Shown here piece by piece: positions 10,001-23,255 of a stretch of DNA of 64,000 nucleotides (positions within the stretch are counted from its first letter, which is position 1; each line of letters begins with the position of its first letter). Source of the stretch: Bradysia coprophila. Its lineage: Eukaryota > Arthropoda > Insecta > Diptera > Sciaridae. The stretch is taken from contig NW_023503307.1 of assembly GCF_014529535.1 (NCBI RefSeq), positions 2,535,739 to 2,599,738 on the forward strand, read 5' to 3'. The translations under genes were made by a program, and so were the position numbers. The notes under the pieces were generated by a model. It ran no database searches and had not been told where the DNA came from. It saw nothing but the letters and a program-made list of their open reading frames with translations.

Positions 10001-13000
10001 CAAAAAATAGGCCCTGATTCATGTACGATTATTATCTTACTGTATGAAATTATCATTTTTAGCGAACTGAATTTCTCGTTGAACACTTGTGGTAATGTGC
10101 TAACTTACAATGCTAATTGCTAAAGTAAAAGATAGGTTATTACATATGCATAACAAAATGTATTTTAGCATTCACAACATACAGTTCTTTATGTCGCGCG
10201 GAGAAAAGTATGTGCGCTGAGTTCAAGGCTAAAATTCATGATACGAACGATTGATGTTGTGTTGACAATGAATGCCATATTGTCGGACTTTACAGTTTAA
10301 TTTTGGACAAACATTTCGTTTTAATGTATTGAATTAAGTGTTTCGTTGAAATTGAGTACATAAAAATGTAATTTACTTTATGAATTTGCGTTGATAATTG
10401 ATTTATTTCTTCGTAACTAGCATGGAATACACGCGTCTTTTAGATGACGACAGTTTCTTTTGTGTTATTAGGGAGAATGTAGCTTCAGTAAAGGTACAGG
10501 GAGAGTCATTTGGAATCTCTCTATTTGGTCCACAAAGCCCGATACACTTTAGTACATTTTGATCATTTAGATCAAGAAATGCCTCAACTCTCGGTTAAAT
10601 AATTTACGATTTTGTCGTAATTAAAATTACTGCTATGTGCTACATATGACCGAAACGAAATACAAAAAAAATGTTCCTACTTCTACCTGATTCGGTAAAT
10701 CAATTAGTAATAGTAATTAATATGCTTTACATACAAAGTAACGTTATTACCAGTGTATATGCACTGAAATTCAAAAGCAACATTTTGGAACTGTAAAAAG
10801 ATATATCGCCATAGGACAGGTTAGAAGATCTAAGGGCACCATATTCGCAAGATAAAAAATTATATCCATTTATCGTTCTTAGTTGATATACCTAATGATG
10901 TAATGATATGAGGATTGGTGGGATTGGTTTATTAATTCCATGACACATGGGGTAGGCAGTACTCGAGCTTCCGTGCTAGACTTCCTTTTTTTATACATAT
11001 TTTATTGGCTCTCAAACATAAAAAATCCAAATACGGTAACTCTAACTCTTATACCATCGATAAATGTAATAAAATAATTAAATTTTGAGTCAAAATTTTT
11101 GACTCGACAGATTTTGATCAAACAAAATGTGAGTGGCGTATGATCCCAGGACTACGTTAAAGTAATCGAACCATGCGATCTGCCATGCTATAAGACTTTA
11201 AAATCATGACGTGAGCAATGTGCTTTTTTGTCAAAGTGTTATCAATCGGTAAGCTCAATCGAAAAAGCTAAATATTTTGCCGGAAACCCGAGATCATGCG
11301 CTACTTACAAGAATTTAGTTTGACCAAGATCTGTCGAGTCAAAACTTTATTACGCTTTAGTGTTAGCACATTAGATTTTAGTTTAGTTCAGTTGTAAAAA
11401 CACCTATTATCACACGATAAAGTTCTGATGATTGAGTGACAATTAACAATTTGTCAAGAGAAGTTTACTCGAGCGAGTAGAGCTAGTTCTGATATACTAC
11501 ATTTTCCTAAATTTGGAACTAAGTTTGGTTTCTTGTGCCGATAACAACGAATGCAATTTCTGGAAGTGCAGTGAAACACTTTCACCGACCATCAAAACAA
11601 GTCCTGGTACATTTACTCAGGTTTGCACTTCTAGAACCAATGAACCAACTTTAGTTATTTTTCCGCCCTAATCGCTATGTGGTACTCGTTAATTTTCCGT
11701 CCGAATAGCTGAGTAAAAAGTTTAGTATCTGGATGAGCTAAATCTATTCAGGGTCTTATCTCTACACACTGCCATCGGATATAAACAACCAATTTTCTAG
11801 TGGTATTTTTATATTATGTTCATTACTCATATTTCCAGCCTCCAATCAAATCAAACTGGCCTAAACGATCATAAAGAAATATTTTTATTCGCGTTTTGTA
11901 TGATGACGAAAAAATAGGAAAATTTGTGAAATTGACCTACATTTGAGACTTCTTTTCAACAACAACCAATTAAAATAAACAATTCTTGGGTATATCTCAT
12001 TTATAGCCAATTTCGGTTCATTTTCAGCAATATTGTAGAACAAAACATCCGAAAATTTTGTATGAAATTTTCTTCTAGTCGGCCATTTTTCGGTGTGCAA
12101 ACATTTTTGCGACAAACATTTCTGTTTGTGAAAAAAGTTATGACATGCTGCTAAATGTTCAGAATAGTCCAAAGATGTTTTTAAGCCACTTACCGCAAAA
12201 ATTTGGTCATACGGATTTTCGACTTTCAATATGACGGTTTAAAGTCATAAACATTTTTCGCAGAGGTCGATTTTTTCATGAAATTTTGACTTTGAAGAGT
12301 CATATCTGGCAGGATTTTTTTTTCTTGTGTTTAAGTGGTTTTGGATACTTTGGAGTATCTAGAATGAGGTAAAAAATAAATTTGAAACAAAAAATTTCGA
12401 AACTCAGATTTTGGTAGAACAACCAAAAAATGCTTGCACTTAACCTCAATTTTTTCGGTTTTTATCACTTTTCTCAAAATGCTCAAGTGGGATCGAGTGG
12501 GACTTTTGGTATATTGTAAAGATCCCTAAGGACCATCGAATCCCGAAAAGATTAGCTTGTTACTAATTTTTGCAAGCTCAAAATCTAATGTGCTCGTACT
12601 AGTTAACGTATTTGGATTTAACGTGGAATTCTCTGACGTTCCTTAATACAAGTTTTCAGCGAATCACAAAACATACTTATTGCTTGAATTTGAGTCATAT
12701 TTCGTCCGATCTAGTAGTTACAACTTCAATGAAGAGGACGGAATCTGGTGAATATGATAGCATAAATGCTGGAAAAGTATGTATATATATAAATATATAT
12801 TATAGAATGATGTATAATTGATTTGAAATATTTGTTATACAAAATAAAACAATTTCATTACGAATAAAACTTGATTGAAACCGATGTCAACTCGCTGCAC
12901 TCGTATTCACCCGAATATAGCTGTGTGTTCAAAATGGATTTAGATTACCTTTAGTGAAATTTACCCAAAAACGATGTACCTAGTTAATTGTGTTTAATGT

Positions 13001-16000
13001 TTATATACTTAAAACCAACTTTACATTACCGAGCCATACCTATGCATATAATTTACTTTCCGATTTCCTAGAACCATTAATCGACCTTTTTTCTTGACAG
13101 TTATTCGTTAGATAATCGCCTAATAATTATTAGATGCGACAATACGTGTTGTTTCAAATTACATTCGTACTGGTTTGATTACTTTGTTAGGTTGCGTTCT
13201 GAGGCATTCGAATTGTTAAATCGAAAGCTATAGATTGAATTAATATATAAAATCATAAAACAGCGAGTGTTGAACTGTTACGTGCTATTTCATATTGTTT
13301 CGTGAGCAAATAGCTCACGCCAAACAAACAACCAATCTAAATGCGAGACAACAAAAGAAACGAATGACGGATTGGATTCTTATTCTACAGAGTAATTGTA
13401 CAACATCATACATAGATATGATGTTCATTTTGTACATTAAAAACCATAAAATGAGGGTAATTTTCTTTAATGGTCCGTTTGAATGAACAGTGTTTGAATG
13501 TAAATGCGACAATATTACTGATCAATTGATTCGAACGTGTTGCCAAACCATAATTTCAATGCCAAAAATTTTTACGTTTGATTTTTAAATGAAAAAGTTT
13601 TTTGAAGTTTCTGGAAAAGTTTTGTTTGTTTTCGAGCCAAATAGATTGAAATCAATAAAATCACATCAAGCAGTGGAGCATGAAATAAGGAGAGAGACAA
13701 AAATCATTTAGTTCAGTCGTAATCCTTGAGTGAATCTTGAGATTATTATTTTTTTTGCATTGAAATATTTTCTATCGATTGGAAATATTAAAATTTATTT
13801 ATCTTTTCGCGAAATTCGAAGAACGATTTTCAGCTGGAAAAACATTAACCCATTCGATAATTAAAATGTCGATCTAAATATCAACAAACACGAAACAAAC
13901 TTGGCATAGACCTTTCGCACCACAATTTATTATTATTGACGATGGCTAAAATTTTTTTTTTATTGATTTTCCGATAATTCCAATGATAGGATTGTAATAT
14001 CTAAACTTAGTTACAGAATAAACTAGAACTACGCAGTGTGACACATATACGATTAGATAATACATTTATTTATAAATTTATGGGAAATGGTTTCAATCGA
14101 TACACCACCAGTAAAAGTAATTAAGAAAATGAGCGAAAATAGAGGTCGTATAGACTTAAATATGGCACCTAATGAACTTAATAATAAAGCCTGAAAAATA
14201 TTTACTTATGGACGTTGAGAACATCAACTAATTTTGAAAATACACTAAACTTGGAATATTTTTTTAAAAATTATTTTTCTTCGTCTCATCTCCACACATC
14301 TGAAGGTTATTTTAGAATTACACATTTATTTTAGTCAAATAAGAGATGAGCCAAATTAATTAGAATAAATAGAATAAATCTAAGTCACAGAAATGTAAAT
14401 GTGCGATTGAAGCGATTGAAAGGCATATGAAATGTATCTCTACCGGTTGAAGCGATTCGACGGCATGAGTTGAGTAAACATTGAATAATTGTTTGTTTGT
14501 GCAAACGCTTAATTTTACCGTGCCCTTGTAAAATGTTGGGTAGAATAATTACTGTCGCTCGTTATGATTGAAGGAGGAATATATGAATTTCATTTCCATC
14601 TATCACTGGAAAGCACACAATTTATAGTGTAAGTTCCTCTTAATACAAAAAACGAATCGTTCTATACAAATCGATTGGTACCCAAAATGTATATATTTTA
14701 GCCGGGTAAGACTCCCATAAAACATGATCAATGGTAAACGAATATATTTCGTATAATTTGGTCGACACACACGTGTCACTTGATGTTGTAAAAGCTCCAG
14801 CCGAGACACGAGTCACATGGGGCCAATGCTAAAGAAACAACCTGTTTGATGTTAATTGGTTCATGCTCGCTAAATTCGTTGAGTGTTAATTTGGTTGATC
14901 TCATGAATATTCAGATTTGTCTCGATATGTACAGGTTTTGCACTCGTTTGTTACACTTTCGTATTCCATCTCTTTGCTTACCTAAGACAACTATTGTCGG
15001 CTATAATATTGCGTCATGGTTCTCTGTTTGATGGTAAAATTGAATTTTTACGGAAAAAATTATCCGTAAAATGTTTTATGAAAGAAAACTTTTGTAGTTG
15101 ATGGAAAGTGTGGCAATACAACATAAATGATTCATACGGAACGTTGTAGACTTTAGAAACATAAAAATTTCTTATTTTTCGGTCATAACAATTTAAATGA
15201 ATAACTTTTGTTTACTGTAATATCATCGTCTACTAGACATCTTTTATCAGCAAAATAAAAGGAAATTTTCGATAATTTGTCAACAAGATTATTTTGGAAT
15301 TTTTAGCTTTATGACACAGCCAATGCTTCATCTCTGTACATTTATCTTAACTAAATTTTAACCTCGTTCAGATATAAACAAATTATTTTCTAAGATAAGC
15401 TCGTTAGAACATTTTTTTTTTAAATAAATAGAAACATGGAGATTTTGATTAGCAAATACTCGTGTCTTATTGACAGAAAACAGTTTTTGTTTTCGGTGAT
15501 GGTTACAATTTAATTATCATCAATCACACGTCGTTGGTTTGATCATTCGTTTATTTCTTTATTTTCTTTTATTTTTGGTTTACATTTAACTTTATTCTTT
15601 TGTAAATAAATTGTGTTGGTTCGTGATGTATGCATGTACTTAGCTGTTTTTGTTATTGAACGAATTTAAAAAGAAAATTTTTGGTATTTAATTTGTTTTG
15701 TATTTTCTCAAACATTTCCATCGTGAATTTTTATATTTTCAATGGAAATTTTCTTTATATGCTCCACGTTCATGCGTCGACTGAGAAATACTTTTTTCTT
15801 CGTTTTGTTTTTAATCTCAAATATTTAATCAGACTCGGTCCTGTCTATTTTTGTCGCCGGTGTATTCAATAAATTTTATTAATGAACTCAGCAAAGAAAA
15901 ACGAAAAACCTTCTTTTCTACACGGTCAGAAATTTTATAATTTGTTTAACTCGAGATTAGATTCGAGACCACGGATGTCATGATATTTAGTCTAATGTCC

Positions 16001-19000
16001 ATCGGCATTCTGTTGTGAGAGTGCATTATGCTCGCTCCGATCTATTGTTACATTAGTGGTTTGAGTCATTCTTCTGATCGGAATGATGAAAGAGATAGAA
16101 AATATTTTCTGCCTCAAACCTTAACTAAGTCACTTTAAATTGCCAAAAGTGCGAGTGAGAAAACTATATTCCAAAGTCGTTAGAGTGAGAGAGATAGAAA
16201 CGTTCCAAGAATGGCATAATATCTAGCGACTCGAGACAATTTCTTAAGTTTATTGTAAGTCTTTACTATAGAAGAATGATGTTTAGAAACTAAGAAGAAA
16301 TGTACATAATAGAGTTTTTCCATATTTTAGTACATTCTGTCATAAAATTACTGCTGTCACTGCGCTCATTTTCATGTGAACCAACTTCATATGGTGACAT
16401 TTGTTCTGTAATGACACATGTGAAGTTAGTTCACATGATAATAAGCCGCAGAGAATGAAGTACTATGGAAAAAATGTGGCGCCTCTACAGGCGAACTCAC
16501 TTGTTCCATAATTTTCAGTGGAGTTTCCTCACTTCTTAGCAAAAATACATTCAAATGCCATGCGTTTTTCTAACTTTTCATGTACCTTTTCAAGTGGTGG
16601 TCAAGACTAAGTTAAACAAGGCATCAGAACAGTCGGAGCGTTTGCTGCGACTTAGCCCCGTACGACCCGTAATCCTATTTCGTCCGTAACCATAATACGT
16701 CCGTAGCCGTAATACGCCCGGAACCCTAATACGTCTACAACCCTCTAATGCGTCTGTTACCAAAATGCAAGTCAAGTTGGGCATGGTCAAATTTACTGAA
16801 AGTGTTCATTTTTAAAATTTCGCATAGCGCAATTACGAAAGCCCGTACGAAGTACCTCTCAAATAAAACCAACAATTTACGATATTATTTTAGAAACCCA
16901 AAATTGTTTGCCAACTTTCTATTGGGTATTCAATTATCTCTCAAATGAATCAAAAACTAGCAAAATCGGATGAGATTTACTCGATTTATGTGCAAAAAAC
17001 ACTTAGGGCCGAGTGGCGGCCTTAGTCCAAGGGCCCAAATTGGAAACTTTTTTGCCACGTTATTTTCGGTATTCAATTACCTTTCACAAAAAACTAAATC
17101 TAGCAAAATCGGATCAGATTTACTCGATTTATGTGCAAAAACCACTTAGAGCCGAGTAGCGGCCTTAGTCCAAGGGCCCAAATTTGAAACTTTTTTCGAC
17201 ACGTTCTTTTCGGTATTCAATTATCTCTCAAATGAAACAAAATCTAGCAAAATCGGATGAGATTTACTCGATTTATGTGCAAAAACCACTTAGAGCCGAG
17301 TAGCGGCCTTAGTCCAAGGGCCCAAATTTGAAACTTTTTTCGACACGTTCTTTTCGGTATTCAATTATCTCTCAAATGAAACAAAATCTAGCAAAATCGG
17401 ATGAGATTTACTCGATTTATGTGCAAAAAACACTTAGGGCCGAGTAGCGGCCTTAGTCCAAGGGCCCAAATTTGAAACTTTTTTCGACACGTTCTTTTCG
17501 GTATTCAGTTACCTTCCATAAAAAACTAAATCTAGCAAAATCGGATGAGATTTACTCGATTTATGTGCAAAAAACACTTAGGGCCGAGTAGCGGCCTTAG
17601 TCCAAGGGCCCAAATTTGAAACTTTTTTCGACACGTTCTTTTCGGTATTCAATTATCTCTCAAATGAAACAAAATCTAGCAAAATCGGATGAGATTTACT
17701 CGATTTATGTGCAAAAAACACTTAGGGCCGAGTAGCGGCCTTAGTCCAAGGGCCCAAATTTGAAACTTTTTTCGACACGTTCTTTTCGGTATTCAGTTAC
17801 CTTCCATAAAAAACTAAATCTAGCAAAATCGGATGAGATTTACTCGATTTATGTGCAAAAAACACTTAGGGCCGAGTAACGACCTTTGAGCCCTCCCAAC
17901 AAGCTCGCGTTGCATCTTACCCAAAAACAATGTTCAGCAACTTTGTTCTACTCGTCAATACCTTTCATTTGATATATCACAAGCAGCTATTGCGTGCGTA
18001 TTTCGGTAGATATCGTCGAAAGACTGAAAAACACCTATAGGGCCCTAACTCTGGAGGGGCCGACCCTACCATGCCCATTTTCGAACTTGACCTTACTTTT
18101 GTCGATACCAATCGGGGAAAAAAAGAATTTTGAAAAAAGGTTGTGATTTACTCTAGCTAGAGGGGTCACGGACGGACGGACGGACGGACGGACATTTTTT
18201 TTATTGCGGATTCGTCATCTATGAACACAACCAAATGCTTTGCCCTTACTGTCTGCTTCCAATTCGACGTGTTACAAACGGCATATTAATCTTATAAGCC
18301 CCCAGTACTTCGTACGGGGCTAAATAAAATCAAAGGGTAGTTTTAAGTTGACATAATGATCCATTTAATCCATTGATTTCGTATGATTAGGCTCAATAAG
18401 TACGACACGATGAATATGGCACGAAAAGTTCTTACTTCTGTCAAAAATGTTTATCACTAAAGAAATTGCTTAAAAGAATCTGTTTAAAATACCAGGGTAT
18501 TAGGGAGATGGCGACTTTCACTTACATTTAAAAGTTTACGTAAAATTCAGTTCACGTAAAAAGTAGATATTCAGATATGCAGAAAAGAGACCTGCCCATA
18601 ATTATCGAATTATAAGGAAAATGGAATTTCATTGATTTACCTTCATTCCAATAGGCTGACGATGTTTTTTCTTCTGAAATATGAAAATAACTTCTATTGA
18701 CATCGTCAGACTACTCGAAGTGAACTTAAATCAAATATTATTATACTGTATTAGGGCATTTACATACTTTGAATGGAGAAGATACCTATAATTTTCCAGT
18801 TTTGCGTCAACAGTAAACGTCAGTGAAATTTAGGCAAGAATACCAACGAAACTGTTCATACGGTTCATACGTTTCTTATACAGTGGTGTACAAGTAAAAA
18901 ATGGCAATCTATAAATGTAAAAACTAACCTATGTTTGTTGAAACTATAATGTTTCCGTAAGTACCAGTAACACCAAATATATAAACGTGTTGACTACCTA

Positions 19001-22000
19001 CTATTATTAAACTTGAACTCACATTTCAACATTTTTTTTCCGTGTACAAAACATTTGGTGGATCCGTATGCGGTTTTTTTTTTTAAATAAAAGCTTGTTT
19101 TTAGCGTCTTTCACACAACAATTAAATTTTTATATCAAAATTTAAAAACGTTATGCTGTTTCGTCTGAATTCATTTCGTTTCTTTTTAAATTTTATGATA
19201 ATAAAACTCTCATGATACGGAACTGAAACTCGTTCGCTGTATGATTTACAGCTAGAACTAGAACAAAATTAAAGTTTATTGATGTTTATTAATGACAGAA
19301 AAATCATCATGTGACTGAAATATCCAGTACAAATGTTTGATATAAAAAAAAATTAGGCTCACACAAATAATTAGTAATACAGCCGTTTAACATGTTTGAG
19401 CAAATTAAATTTCTGTTTGCACAAACCATTCGATGTGATGATTACTTTCGAGCTATTTTCGAATAAATTGTTTTTGCTTCGTTCTAGGAATCGGCGTAGG
19501 ATTGGCCACATCAGCAGCCTTTGTCGCACTGAATCATTATTTTAAACATAAACGTGGTCAGGCTGTTGGACTGTCTATGGTAAGTTGGTGTCAATGTTAC
19601 TGAAGACTAACGATCTAAAAGGAAATTCTCAAATCGCATTGTCCCCGTAACATTTCGTCTTTAAAGTTAACATTGTCAATGGTTCATCGATACTATTTAA
19701 TATAATTTTGAAAATGTATTCCAGTTGACAATCGGCTTCTTAATTTGCTATTAAACAAATATTTGAAATGAAACGTTATTCAGCTAATTCTATCTGAAAT
19801 GACTATTATGTTCCTGTTTAATCATTATTCTCATTATACGAGAAATATCACGTTTTCAATTGCCTTGCAAAAATACAAAGTCAGGCGTAGGTTTATTAGA
19901 TAACATATAACATATAGAATGCCTGTAAGCATTAACAATACAATAAATATTTTAGTCTGGGAGCGTGTGAGCGTTTCAGTCCGCCACGGCTTGAATACGA
20001 TGCGATAAGCATTCGTTCTACGAGTTTTCTTTTTGAGCGCAAATAGGAACTGGGGACCTATGGAGGGTATTCCTAATGGATTCTTGACCCGTGCCAGAAA
20101 AATCAAATTGTCAACTTATATCGCACGACAAGTCTTTCCATTTTTTTTTTAAATTTCATTCATCATTTGACTTTGATTTGGATTTTCTTTAATGTGATAC
20201 GGCACCGACGTTTTTTTGTATCGAGTAACGGGCAGAGTAATAGATATCAAACCGTGTTCCTATGTGACATTGATAAACACAGGCTCTCGGTCTATCCATC
20301 ACAGCAACATTATCTTATTCACAACATATTAAATTAAGAGGTTAAAACCATGTCGTTCACAACAATATCAAAAAACAGTCGTTGTTCATAATATTAAACT
20401 GCAACCACAAAATTATCTCTTGCAAAGCTGGGTGTTAATTTCAAACCGCCCCATTAAACTTTATTGTTTCGTTGTCACATTATCATTCGTAGACATTGAT
20501 TGAAAAAAAAAGAGTAATTGTCGAGGTTAGATCATACCTCAATTAACCAATCTGAATCACTTTAGGCTGGCACAGCGTTAGGTATGTTGATCATTCCACA
20601 ATTGGTTCGAATTCTTTTAGAAGAGTTCGGATTTCGGGGAGCTCTTTTGTTGATCAGTGGACTCTCACTGCATGCCGCTGTTGGATCGACGCTTCTTCAG
20701 CCGATTAAATGGCATCTGAAAGACGAAGTGATTGACGTTGAGATGACACAAATTCCGGATATGGTGCCGATAAAAGAATCGCCAAAAGAAAACGATGACG
20801 AGGACGATTTGCCGGAAATGAAAAATCTAATTCTTTCGAGTAACAAGAAAATGCGCAAGAATTTCTCCGAGGTGGCTATTAGCTCGATGAACGGTAGTGG
20901 AGGCATGCCGAAACGACCGACCTTCCACCGTGTCTTCACGAACGTTGTTAATACGGGATCAGGTGGAATGTTGTCAAATACAGACATAAGCCTGCGAAAA
21001 CGAAAAGCTTCGGTGATTTCACATTTATCGAACTTGGATTTTACTGGAAGTAACTTGCAGGTGCATATGAATGTAAGTTGGAATTGATCTGGGCGAAAAG
21101 AATCGATTGATTTCAATTAGGCTTTGTATCTGTAGATTGGTGATGACGAAGCAGAAGAAGAAGATCGGGCACTACGTCGGGTGAATACAACGTTGGAAAT
21201 GTCAACCGCACATCGTGACTCATTGGCATTGTTCAAAAAACCGTCAATCGAAAATGGAAAGGCACTGGATCAGGGCATCGAAATGGCACCGCCAAAGCTC
21301 GGATTTTGGCGACGATTCGCTAATCTGATGGACGTGGACATCCTAAAAGACAAAATCTATCTGAACATTTTGTTTGGACTGTCGATATTTTATGTGGCCG
21401 AAATGAATTTCAAAATGGTGACACCATTCTTCTTTGCCAATTTGGGGTATTCCAAGGCTGACGTGGCATACTGTTTATCCATGACTGCAATCACGGACAT
21501 CGCGGCCCGTGTTGTACTGCCGCCAATATGCGATCGTTTCAACGTACGAAAGCGATTGATATTTTTCATATCAATTTTTTTCGTCGCTATCACCAGATCA
21601 AGTGAGTGTAGTTGATACATCTGAGTGTGATGCAGTGCTCTGAATAAAATCGATAATTTTCCGTTCTCCAGTTATGGCAGAACAAACGGACTGGACACAG
21701 CTAATGATCTGGCTATCAATATGCGGTTTTTTCCGTGGCGCTGCTTTATCAAATTTTACATTGACTGTGTCCGAATACTGTTCTCTGGAGAAATTACCGG
21801 CCGCCTTCGGTTGGCATATGGTCGGCAAGGCTATTTTTGTAGTACTGTTTGGACCGTTGATTGGTATGTTAAATAAATCATTCCAGGTCTGATGCAACGA
21901 CATTTATGAACATTAAATTTTCCAGGTTTAATTCGTGACGTTACTGGCAGTTATCCATTATGCATCCATTCTCAAAGTGTTTGCATTTTTATCTGCTGTA

Positions 22001-22062
22001 TAGCCTGGATTATTGAATATGTTGTGCTGAAATGTCGTGCCAAAAAGCCTGAAACTACTTAA
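7011..22062 (+). CDS. monocarboxylate transporter-like (SLC16 family), 7 exons
   Basis: Coding exons: 7011-7085, 7928-8198, 19488-19579, 20566-21072, 21136-21601, 21672-21863 and 21926-22062. All introns have GT-AG ends, the phases agree, and the product is 579 aa. Visible family marks are DGGWGWM at residues 10-16 leading into TM1, RSIEPSFGLLFGDLL from residue 29, and YFKHKRGQAVGLSMAG at the TM4-5 border. In TM8 there is a D436/R440 pair (TDIAARV); MCT1 has a comparable Asp/Arg pair in its transport path. A long acidic and serine-rich cytoplasmic loop spans exons 4-5, as usual between TM6 and TM7. Known role of the family: membrane carriers for lactate, pyruvate and similar small carboxylates, usually H+-coupled; the substrate here is unknown. 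Intron 2 is 11.3 kb and full of repeats, while the others are 62-986 bp. The ATG is the only one in frame after an upstream open stretch. An exact Drosophila orthologue cannot be named by eye. Confidence 0.9.
9866..10016. mobile_element. small hAT-like MITE in intron 2
   Basis: The ends are cagggcccatttttgg and ccaaaaaataggccctg. The flanks are attcatgc and attcatgt, a 7-of-8 match that fits an 8-bp target duplication. Length is 151 bp, with no coding capacity. Confidence 0.6.
11101..11340. mobile_element. MITE with ~50-bp inverted ends in intron 2
   Basis: The left end gactcgacagattttgatca and the right end tgaccaagatctgtcgagtc are inverted matches. The similarity continues about 50 bp inward with small gaps. 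It is 240 bp and non-coding. The target duplication is not clear. Confidence 0.6.
11361..16319. other. intronic stretch without supported gene
   Basis: This part of intron 2 is AT-rich. A 114-codon minus-strand frame at 11885-12229 lacks an ATG at its start and matches no family I know. A 15-bp inverted match (agcacattagatttt near 11367, complement near 12580) is the only other structure noticed. Confidence 0.4.
16320..16468. mobile_element. hairpin MITE in intron 2
   Basis: Imperfect long hairpin. The outer arms are ccatattttagtacattct and agaatgaagtactatgg. The inner arms are catgtgaaccaacttca and tgaagttagttcacatg. It is non-coding, and its right flank (gtggcgcct) recurs near 4497. Confidence 0.55.
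16652..18323. mobile_element. satellite-bearing element, family E
   Basis: The element starts ttagccccgtacga and ends tcgtacggggctaa-like (cttcgtacggggctaa), giving short inverted ends. In order it holds an approximately 19-bp degenerate repeat built on aatacgtccg (about 16670-16760), seven units of a 144-bp satellite (16887-17885), a unique part, and a gacg microsatellite at 18168-18192. A 240-bp relative with the same ends lies at 62738-62977. No transposase frame is visible. Confidence 0.6.
16887..17885 (+). repeat. 144-bp satellite, seven units
   Basis: Unit starts are near 16887, 17031, 17174, 17318, 17462, 17606 and 17750, i.e. 143-144 bp apart. Each contains agcaaaatcggat, gatttactcgatttatg and cggccttagtccaaggg. 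Two variants differ in one block (caattatctctcaaatg versus ttacctt.ca.aaaaact) and occur in the order A-B-A-A-B-A-B. The first unit is more diverged and the last is truncated. Confidence 0.85.
18324..19487. other. 3' end of intron 2
   Basis: AT-rich sequence with no repeat or gene that I can support, ending in the acceptor gttctag before exon 3. Confidence 0.4.
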
Positions 22063-22365
22063 GTTTTGTTCGTCGATTTATTTTTATTTGAAACGACACA
22101 CACATATTGTTCAACTGCAGCACGTGTACTTAGCGGATAAGCTTAAACATCGACTTAATTTTTTACAAAAAATATCGAATGAACTAAAATTTGAGGTAAA
22201 AGTTGTTTTTTAGCACAGATCATTTACAATATTTTCATTAGACAAGACGCTGAAAAGAAGAGCTCGTACAAACGTCTTTAAGTAAAGGAGAGCTTCTTTT
22301 CCTATTAAATTAATTATTTTTTTTGTTTCGTTTAAAATGTGATCATTGTAGGTTTACCAAATTAG

Positions 22366-22371
22366 AATAAA
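22366..22371 (+). promoter_or_regulatory. poly(A) signal of first transporter gene
   Basis: AATAAA 304 bp after the stop codon, the first convincing canonical hexamer downstream. Confidence 0.5.
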
Positions 22372-23085
22372 AAAAACTTTAAATTTTGTGACATTCACTC
22401 CCACAACCCACACATAATCTTATGTTTTCCTCTCGATATATTTATTCGTTAAGCCATTTTAAATATTCAAACATCGTCCTCTAATTCCATTATCAGATCA
22501 TAGCATTACCTATTGCGTCCGTACAGCCTTTGATCGTAGATTCGTGCCGAAGCAATTTTATCGAATGGTTAAACATAGATTCGCACACCACACTAAGATA
22601 TACAAGATATGTGCAGTGACCTTAGAGGGGAAAGTTCCTGAATGTCTAAATTGGTCGTATCGATCGGGCAATTTAGACATCTAGGTGCACATTCGTTTGT
22701 TCAATTCACTCATTAAACTGTGAACGGTCAGTGTTGAAGTAGCTCCAGCATCGATAATAAATACTACATATTTGAAAGCTGTAAAGTTGTGCAGACTTCC
22801 TAAGTTCAATTCCATTCAGAGTTTTGAGTACTGGTACCATCCACAGATGATTAAAAAGAAAGAAAAATTAGGGAAATGCGAATAGTTTCTGATCTGTACC
22901 ATCGTTAATTAGTTGATTGACGAATTAGATTCTCTTTGAAGGTTTCTTAAAAATAGTTCCAAAGGACAGTGGTTGAATTTTTCGTGTAACTTTAACATAC
23001 GGGTCTCTCGTGTAGTTGTACTTATCTATAAATAATATACGAAATATAGATGTGTTATTTCGCAGGCGGTTAGCATATCAGCAAT
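22372..23085. other. gene-free stretch
   Basis: No gene seen. A small inverted repeat gtctaaattg...caatttagac lies at about 22643-22680. Confidence 0.4.
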
Positions 23086-23255
23086 TTTACTATCGAATCT
23101 ATTACTTCATTACTAACTATTTTCAAGAAATTGTTTTTAAATCTTTTACTTCATTTTTTTAACATTTTTTTTCTTGCTATGTATGGCCGTCATTATTAAG
23201 GGCTTATCGCTTATTTCTGAAGTCGTTGTCGATAACAGATGATAAAAAAAATTTC
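23086..23255 (+). repeat. dispersed repeat, family C copy
   Basis: Landmarks in order are tcgaatctattacttcatta, ttttcaag, aaatcttttacttcatttt, cttgcta and gtcgttgtcgataacagatg. The same order is seen at 24850-24960 (left part), 51510-51885 and 63385-63510, and in reverse complement at 33588-33790 and 39080-39285. Confidence 0.6.

Noticed and set aside
11885..12229. 114-codon minus-strand frame in intron 2
   Set aside because: It does not start at ATG, shows no known domain, and has no splice context that would extend it.
16887..17885. CRISPR-like array
   Set aside because: The regular units are contiguous and similar throughout, with no unique spacers, in a eukaryotic intron; this is a satellite.
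18168..18192. gacg microsatellite as a separate element
   Set aside because: It is an internal part of the family E element and carries no independent signal.
20697..21116. 139-codon minus-strand frame
   Set aside because: Antisense shadow of transporter exon 4; its codon pattern follows the sense exon and it has no family resemblance.
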